From assembly GCA_963693305.1 (NCBI GenBank), contig OY855905.1, positions 20,030,437 through 20,094,436 of the forward strand: DNA of 64,000 nucleotides. Direction: 5' to 3'. The DNA comes from Meandrina meandrites (taxonomy: Eukaryota > Cnidaria > Anthozoa > Scleractinia > Meandrinidae). The notes below the pieces were generated by a model. The model made no database searches. It was not told where the DNA came from and saw only the letters and a program-made list of their open reading frames with translations. Below, one piece after another: positions 57,660 to 64,000 of this stretch. Every line of letters begins with the position of its first letter. The stretch's first letter is position 1. Made by a program: the position numbers and the translations under genes.

Positions 57660-58500
57660 TACAACGAGGTATTTATTTACTTCATTCGCTTCGTTCTTGT
57701 TAGGTTGTTTGTCTCATGTGACGTTGTTGGGCCACTTCGCTTTATCGTACATCAAAATGAATGTTTACGGCTGCATTCTTTTAGAACGCGGTATATACAC
57801 ATGTAACTTTATTTCAACACGGTAAAATCATCAGGACTTAAAATACATACTTATTTAAAATTACTTAATAATTATTTTACATAATAAATTTAAGTTGCAA
57901 TTAAGAAAGGATCCGATAATTAATTATAATAAAAGGCCTGCTTTCCATGAATGCCGTGTGTTGTTAATATTTACATTGATTCTAGCCAAAGACGAAACTG
58001 CTGAGGCCGGATTTAAAGCTAGTGAGAGTTTGTGCTTGCCGCAGGTCGACAGGTAAACTGTTCCACACCACCGCACCTCTATAGCTAAAACTGTTTTTAA
58101 GAAAATTAGTGCGGGGGAGCGGAACAGTTAGTTTACCCGCGGACCCTCTCAGTGAATAGGCACACGTATCGCTTCTACTAGAAAACATTGTCCTAAGGTA
58201 GTCAGGTGCAAGACCATTGAGTGATTTACTTTACTCGCTTGCGCTTTATTACGCATTTAGATTGTTTGTCTCGTGCGTCGTTGTTCGGCAACTCCGCTTT
58301 ATCGTGCATCAAAATGAATGTTTGCGGCTGCATTCTTTTAGAACGAGGTATATACACATGTACTTTACTCGCTTGCGCTTTATTACGCATTTAGATTGTT
58401 TGTCTCGTGCGTCGTTGTTCGGTAACTCCGCTTTATCGTGCATCAAAATGAATGCTTGCGGCTGCATTCTTTTAGAACGAGGTATATACACATGTACTTT
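57660..58500. repeat. 134-bp tandem repeat split by a LINE insertion
   Basis: Units starting TACTTTACTCGCTTGCGC lie at 58,227, 58,361 and, diverging, 58,495. A further unit at about 57,665-57,800 is separated from them by the LINE fragment. Units contain GCATCAAAATGAATG and GGCTGCATTCTTTTAGAACG. A long plus-strand frame here is only the repeat read through. Confidence 0.85.
57982..58224 (-). pseudogene. LINE reverse-transcriptase C-terminus, truncated
   Basis: Minus-strand frame reading SLNGLAPDYLRTMFSS, then TVPLPRTNFLKNSFSYRGAV and VWNSLPVDLRQAQTLTSFKS. This is the well-known C-terminal end of ORF2 in jockey/CR1/L2-type non-LTR elements. Only the last 80 or so codons remain, followed by an AT-rich 3' end to about 57,835. 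It is 5'-truncated and inserted into the 134-bp tandem repeat. Confidence 0.78.
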
Positions 58501-58729
58501 ATTCGCTTGGGCTTTATTACGCTGTTTGCGGCAGTATATCGCTTGGTTGTCCGGCAGCAAAAAAGATCGCGAAGTTGCTGTCATTCGCGAACTGCCACGG
58601 ATCGATTTCGCTGTGACGGGTCGTGACGACCCGAGTCGGATCGTCACGATCCGCCGAAATATTCAGGGTGCACGGTGTCTTGACAAGTTCACTTCCGGTG
58701 ATAGAATCCATTTCCGTTTAACTGTCTCG

Positions 58730-58863
58730 CGAAATGACTTCCTGTTGACGGGTCGACTTTTCTAAGGACGGGTCGTACCGATCGTACAATATTGGCGATC
58801 CGGCGATCCGTGTCGGGTCGTCAACCCCTTTGACGATCCGTTACAGATCGGGTGTATTGGACA
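58730..58863. repeat. Right arm of 9.5-kb inverted repeat
   Basis: Complement of 49,295-49,415, ending CGGGTGTATTGGACA. Just inside (58,615-58,655) are palindromes of the satellite type: CGGGTCGTGACGACCCG and CGGATCGTCACGATCCG. Only one satellite-like unit is present, against about eight on the left. Confidence 0.8.
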
Positions 58864-59084
58864 TGGGTGTAGAGAAACGCCAAAGACAGGCAATACATTG
58901 AGAAAAAATTCAAGGAGGGCTTCGGATATAAAAAAATGAGGAGGATTGCAAAAGACAATTTGAAAAAATTAGGCTAAACTTTTCAAAACTGTCACCCGTG
59001 ACAGAGCTCCTTTAACATAAGCTTAAGTTAGACTCGAATCAACTGGCTCTTATGTCCGGAGCTTATCTCTCTTAGTTGTTGCAT

Positions 59085-59335
59085 GAGGGGACTAGAATTA
59101 TTGCTGCTTCCCCTGGATGGGATGCCAGTCCATTGCCCACTCACCCGCCTGTATGTCTGTTTCCTTACTAAGTGTCCTTAATAAGTCGATTGCGATGGTA
59201 CTCATTTATACTCCTGGCTGGAGAGGGGCACTGTGCCAGTTAGTGTCATGATAGAGAGAAAACGCAGCGCAACGACCCCAGCTAAAGTTCAGAGTGCAAC
59301 GCTCTTACCATTACTTCGCCGTGTGTCACATTTCT
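59085..59335 (-). mobile_element. tRNA-derived SINE, near full length
   Basis: Read on the minus strand: head GGCGAAGTAATGGTAAGAGC, then the body with CACAGTGCCCCTCTCCAGC and GGAGTATAAATGAGTACC, and the end CAATGGACTGGCATCCCATC. The head resembles a tRNA A box. It is the most complete copy of this family in the window. Confidence 0.65.
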
Positions 59336-59410
59336 TTACATACGCCTGATATAGCTTGATCAGGAGCCCATAGGCTTGATATATACTTGATGCAACCACT
59401 CGACAGTGTT

Positions 59411-59443
59411 TTATGGGGTTAACTCGCTGCGTTAACCCCATAA
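59411..59443. repeat. 13-bp hairpin
   Basis: TTATGGGGTTAAC, seven bases, then the exact complement. No run of T follows, so it is not a terminator. Confidence 0.6.
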
Positions 59444-59458
59444 ATCGGGTTATAAAAG

Positions 59459-59581
59459 GGACACCTATCATTTTTTAATAAGTATGGCCTGTAGCTTGCT
59501 ATAATTACGGTTTATTTAATTGCAATAGGAGGAGGAAAATGCTAAAAGTGGCGAAAGCAAAAAATAAAATAAACTAACACG
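59459..59581. mobile_element. Partial copy of the 61,315 MITE
   Basis: Shares AAGGGACAC at its end, and ATGGCCTGTAGCTTGCTATA and TGCAATAGGA inside, with the element at 61,315. The other end is missing. Confidence 0.55.
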
Positions 59582-60269
59582 TGCAAATTTTCCATTTGTT
59601 AAGTGTTAGAAACATTACAAATCATCGGTACTGTTTCTCTCCTGCAGCTTCTGGTGAAAACGTGTTTTCTGAGTTTCCTAGAAGCGTTCCTTGTAACTGC
59701 CAAAAAAGGCAAATCTTTCATCGACCGTTACAGCAGCAAGACTTCAAACTCCACAAGAGAAGAGGTTTGAACTAAGGAAAACGAAAAATATAAACTTACA
59801 AACTGTAAAAGCATGCTGCTGGAAAGCGACTAAAGCAAAACGATGAACATAGTAACTTACATTGTACTGGCGCTGTTGGCCGCGAAAGGGCAACTCTTGA
59901 AGGTTTTCTGATAGAACTACTCTCGTTGATATCAACGGTGAAACTAAATAAACTTCAACAAGGACGGAAACTAGAAAACTAGAATATTAAATAAGATGCA
60001 AATTATACTAAACGCGCGGGAAAGAAACACAAAACAGATTCCCTAAGGAACGCTAATGAACCAAAAAGTGCAAAAAGAGAGTGCTAGATTCTACATTCCT
60101 TGCTCAACGCAAACCAGAAGATGCTGCATAATTGATGACTGCATAGAACCGGGAGTGCGCAGAAGCTATAAATCACTGGTAATAATTACAACACAACACT
60201 AGATAGCCCATGATTGGTGAAGGGCGAGGTCATAAATAGATTATTAACCCATACACAGAAAACCATGTA

Positions 60270-60315
<46 letters not shown>

Positions 60316-61314
60316 CCATGATGATGATGAACTGGAACTTAACAGTACAAAGCATTTACTTTTGCTTGTTTTATTTACCCAGGAGAGAGGTGGAGGTAAA
60401 GGTGGACCACTATTCCCGTGAACAGCCGAATTACTGGTTTCCAGTTTACAAGACATCACAGTTCATCATATTGAAGCTACTCATAAATAAAAAAAAGATA
60501 AAGATAGTAGTAGTTGCTAACAATCAGTATAATTAAACATCTATGGAAAAGGTATTCTCTGTAATCAAAAGCAATAAAGTAACTATGAAACTTAACACTT
60601 TTTGTTGTCATCGACATAAAAGTTGAACTATCTAGAATTAGAGTTAGGGCTAATTTTTGTCAAGGTTAGTCTGCAGTCGTCATTAGAGACCTTTAGATTA
60701 TACGACAAGGGCGACTTCGAGAACGAGATATGACTTCAAGTTTTTGTCGTATGTACTAAGAAGTTTATAGAAACCGCGGGAACCTTTATTTCAATTTTTT
60801 TGCAGCAAGGTTGGAACATCTATTTTTATTGAAGGCAGTTAAACCCTCTTCCTGATCGCAAAATTGAAAAGCTGCTAACATTTCGATAACTTGTATTCAC
60901 CTCTACGACATATTCTCATAAAATATATTCTTAAAGAAAAAGTGTTGCTACCGTAAAAGAATAGTTTCCTTTATAATGAAACTAACTCGCAAAGAAAGAG
61001 TTTTTAATAATAATAATAATAATAATAATAATTAACATTTATATCGCGCAAATTTCATGTGAATATGATCAAATGCGCGTTACAAAATGTAAATTAAAAG
61101 ATATGCTATAAATAGTAAGATTAATTTAAAACTAATTATTTACAATAACTATATACATTGGGCTAAGATAAAAAGCTTAAAAATTAAAATATTAAAAACA
61201 ATGGGTCTAGTAAAAATGTATATAAAACATTAAGAGCTATTCAAACGCTTTTCTAAATAAAAATGTCTTCAGTTTGGACTTGAAAGGAATTTCCAGAATT
61301 TCAGGTAAACTTAA
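59582..61314. other. Intergenic, with microsatellites
   Basis: No gene recognised. It contains an (ATG)n run at about 60,270-60,330 and a (TAA)n run at about 61,005-61,033. The Ser- or Met-repeat open frames over the first run are artefacts. Confidence 0.5.
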
Positions 61315-61697
61315 AGAGACACTCTCACGCCTGATATATAATATTTTATAACGATGGCCTGTAGCTTGCTATAACTGCACTTTATTGTCTTGCAATAGGA
61401 AGAGAAAAATGTTAAAAGTGGTGCAAGCAAAGAAATACCAACTAAGAGGAAAAATGACGAATAAAGGTTCAACTTCACCAGAATGGCAACTTTGATTTTT
61501 GGACATCCTGCCGAAAAATCAATTGCAATCCACTTCCATCCTTGCAATCGTACGTGTACTTGTTCATCAAAATACCTGTTCCATCTTGTTTTGTGGGATC
61601 TTTTTATCAAGTTTGTTCGTGTATTTGGTGGCATTTGGCAATATAATGTGGAAATTAGAAAACAGAAATTTCTATAATCAGCCGTGATAGTGTCCCT
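61315..61697. mobile_element. TTAA-flanked MITE, 383 bp
   Basis: Ends AGAGACACTCTCACG and CGTGATAGTGTCCCT, each next to TTAA. Same family as 39,543. Open frames inside (61,311-61,634 and others) show no family similarity. Confidence 0.72.
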
Positions 61698-61701
61698 TTA
61701 A

Positions 61702-62750
61702 CTAGATACTGTTCACACTGCAGCCTAGCAATGCAAAGTAAAAGCAGTGTCACTCACTTACTGCAGCAAACAGGAGTGCTTGTTTTCTTGTATCCGAGTG
61801 CATCTTCTTTGTTCTTCACGTACCGACCCTTGATAGACTTTTTCAAATAATCCTTTTTAATTAGAGCCTCTTGTCATAGGCCAAGGCTTCCACCGGATTT
61901 CTTCGCAGCTGCCAATATATGTAGATGAGCCAGACGTATGGCCGAATGGCAGCTGTTGTTTAGCTTCTCGAATATGTAAGAGACGAACAGTTTATGACGA
62001 GATATTCTCCTCGATGTTAATAGTCGAGAATATAGCCAGATCAAAGGGCCCTTTGAGCCTACGGCTGCTTTTCTGGTGACATGAATTTTAATTTAGAGCG
62101 GTTTTCACTTGAGTGTCGAAACTAATTGGCGTATGCTTTAGTTTTGCATAACGCTTTGCGATATTTTTTTCGTAAAACCTAGCACCTCTTTTCTCGAAAC
62201 TTTTTCATCCACTCAGAAGTTGAACCAAAACCAATCGTGTTCCACTCAGGCAAGTTTTCCCGCACTTCGCGTCAGTTACATGCCTTGGAAAGTTTGAATC
62301 TTATGAGTAATATGTCAAAAACAACATTTGTATAGTTCACTTTTATTCTTATTGGCGTGTTTCAGCCCACACAAACGCATCACTACATTGGACTATGTGT
62401 AAGGTAAGTTAAACAATACAAGGCTGAAAGCAGTCTTCGCAACAAAGTTGCGATTTAATCAAGTCAATCAGATTGAATGACATTGCCTCAGTCCACCGCT
62501 CTTGCATTTGGCGGGCTTCCCGTCAGCAGGTGGAAAGCATTCTTGACTAGGGCCAAAGTATGCCTTTTCGCTGTCGCTGCATTCTAAGGAAAGAAATAAA
62601 ACGTGAAATGAATACTAAAATACAATACAATAGAATAATTATTTATGAATTTTTGACGTCACTGGTATTACTTTCGGTGTGAGTCGAACGAAAAGAAAGG
62701 AAAACGGTGTTCTGATCTAGAGGTCGTGGATTCGAAAAAAAATTTTTTGC
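61702..62750. other. Intergenic sequence
   Basis: AT-rich; no gene, repeat family or regulatory element that I can support. Confidence 0.4.
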
Positions 62751-62759
62751 CTCGTCAGT

Positions 62760-64000
62760 TATCACGATTATTGTTCAGTTTCTATACCAATGAAGTGTTG
62801 TTAAGTAGTTTGATTCCTTTACTGATTGTGAGCATTTTATTCATTTTAACAGAAAGAGGATGAAAATTCTTAGCTGTTAATTGAAAATGTTGTTCCTCTT
62901 ATTTCCTCAGCTTGAACTGGTTCACCGGCGTGAAGAAGAAGCTCTTCTCCCTGCTGATGCATACCGTGTAGCGTTTGAACAGCAACTGGCCAAAAATTCA
63001 ACGCTTATTTACGAACTGTTACAGAAATCTAGCTGGAGAAAGAAGTTAGGATTTGGTGGCACAACAAAAAAGATAAGAAAACAGGAAAACGGGTTAAAAC
63101 GCGAGGAAGAAGACCTGGTTCGTCAAATCAAGACGCATAAAGATGAAATTGTAGAAAAGCTTTTAGGCATGGTATGTTACAAGTAACAACTAGGGCAATT
63201 TAAAAATATTCTGTCATTTTTTGATAGTGTATAAATAAGAAAAAAAACGCCGGTACCCAATTATACTCCTCATTGGAGAGAGGCACTGTGAGAAACACAC
63301 TGGCTCTGGCCAGTCCGGACTTCTTTTTACAGAGTCGCTAACCGTTTGACGACTTCCCTACCAAAAACACCATAGATGAATCATGATTCAAGTCATCGAA
63401 ATTCGGACATTGTGAAAGTCAGTGATATTTTATTATTTGGTTTCAAGGTTTTGTAATCTCTCTTTTTGGTTTTAACTTAATATTCTATTTAATTTTGTGA
63501 TTTAACTATTTATCTCATGCCCTAGATTATATGGTGAGAATAATCATGCATTTATTATATATTTTAACAATGTAATGTAAGGTGTAGTAACGACTAGTAA
63601 AATATTGTTTCGTTGTAGTATTTATGAAAAACCGTTTGGTACAGGTATTCGTGTGTATGTTTGAAGACCGAAAACAACACCTTTTATTTATACCTAAACA
63701 ATGACAGTTAAAAACAGAAATTCGAACCATTAAAACTTTGTGCCGTGCGTCGTCGAGCTTGCTGTCATTCTCTCGGCACCCTCCCCTCACGCAATCTTCG
63801 AAGCGTTCTAATTCTATCCAGCAAAAAGACGAAAGGAGCCTCTCACGGTAGAATGAGTTTGAATGTTGCGTGTCGTCACAATGCAGAAAGTGCAATTATT
63901 AGCGAATCTCTTTATACAAGGCTGATGAAGGTGAATCAAAAGGCGGGAAATTGGGGAGTAGTAAAAAGGAGAAGCCATAACTCGCACAATAGACTGTCCA
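62760..64000 (+). repeat. Duplicated segment of the CCDC125-like locus
   Basis: Matches 37,430-38,110 and then 38,937-39,420 onward, in the same order and orientation, leaving out about 820 bp that include exon 8. It includes the exon 7 copy and the intron 7 SINE fragment. It continues past the window end. Confidence 0.85.
62911..63171 (+). pseudogene. Second copy of CCDC125-like exon 7
   Basis: 261 nt with intact acceptor (TTTCCTCAG), frame and donor (GTATGT). It differs from 37,552-37,812 at 14 bases by eye: 9 synonymous and 5 replacements (T to P, E to Q, T to R, D to E, S to R). No other exon of the gene lies within 20 kb upstream, and exon 8 has been deleted downstream. The likeliest call is an isolated exon relic. 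An exon of a second gene reaching beyond the window, or gene conversion with the parent, is possible. Confidence 0.65.

Larger units (their letters stand above)
49189..59011. mobile_element. Possible 9.8-kb TTAA-flanked element
   Basis: The left end TTAA-AGGGTCTCAGTCACC and the right end GTGACAGAGCTCCT-TTAA are inverted and resemble the MITE family at 39,543 and 61,315. Just inside lies a second, stronger inverted repeat (49,295 and 58,863). The interior holds satellite arrays, a nested 3.5-kb element, a LINE fragment and a foldback, but no transposase that I can recognise. The outer ends are short and diverged, so they could belong to two separate insertions. Confidence 0.45.

Noticed and set aside
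58217..58765. 182-codon plus-strand open frame
   Set aside because: It is the 134-bp tandem repeat and an inverted-repeat arm read through; the protein is repetitive for that reason and matches no family.
60244..60536. Poly-Ser and poly-Met open frames on the two strands
   Set aside because: They translate an ATG/CAT microsatellite; there is no support for coding.

Overview
The window is animal nuclear DNA: AT-rich, with multi-exon genes, GT-AG introns and dense fossil transposons. A CCDC125-like coiled-coil gene, phase-1 immunoglobulin (Ig) exons and cnidarian-style SINE and MITE debris suggest an anthozoan, probably a stony coral. The species call is an inference; no marker gene in the window settles it.

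Region 1 (about 1-26,740, minus strand) is a cluster of small Ig-superfamily surface proteins. Each is built as signal-peptide exon, Ig exon, Ig exon, Ser/Thr-rich tail exon, with every intron in phase 1. Gene B (12,576-16,801; 325 aa) and gene C (23,652-26,738; 311 aa) can be read complete. Gene A (466-8,511) is a tandem duplicate of gene B whose last exon lies beyond the left edge. The tails of B and C end in a hydrophobic stretch with no cytoplasmic domain, as in GPI-anchored proteins. Two further signal-peptide exons (18,421-18,487 and 21,549-21,618) have no Ig exons of their own nearby and would splice in frame onto gene B. The A and B repeat units extend at least over 1-10,990 and 12,930-18,390. 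They differ by insertions whose empty sites are visible in the sister copy: a 52-bp foldback and a 5.8-kb insertion carrying a dead Myb/SANT-like gene in A, and a 728-bp palindrome in B.

Region 2 (28,571-38,362, plus strand) is an eight-exon gene for a 481-residue coiled-coil protein resembling CCDC125. Its introns hold a 1.1-kb element with a RecQ-like helicase fragment, two TTAA-flanked elements, SINEs and a foldback nested in a SINE. Exon 7 and downstream sequence recur at about 62,760-64,000 without exon 8.

Region 3 (39,400-62,700) is mostly mobile and repetitive DNA: stacked MITEs, a possible 9.8-kb TTAA-flanked element with a 120-bp satellite in one arm, a nested 3.5-kb inverted-repeat element and a LINE fragment. 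There are only weak signs of genes, namely a possible small secreted peptide at 47,973-48,939 and two orphan exon candidates near 40.8-41.2 kb.

Exon boundaries were worked out by hand from splice signals and frame continuity. Family names come from motif recognition without a database search.
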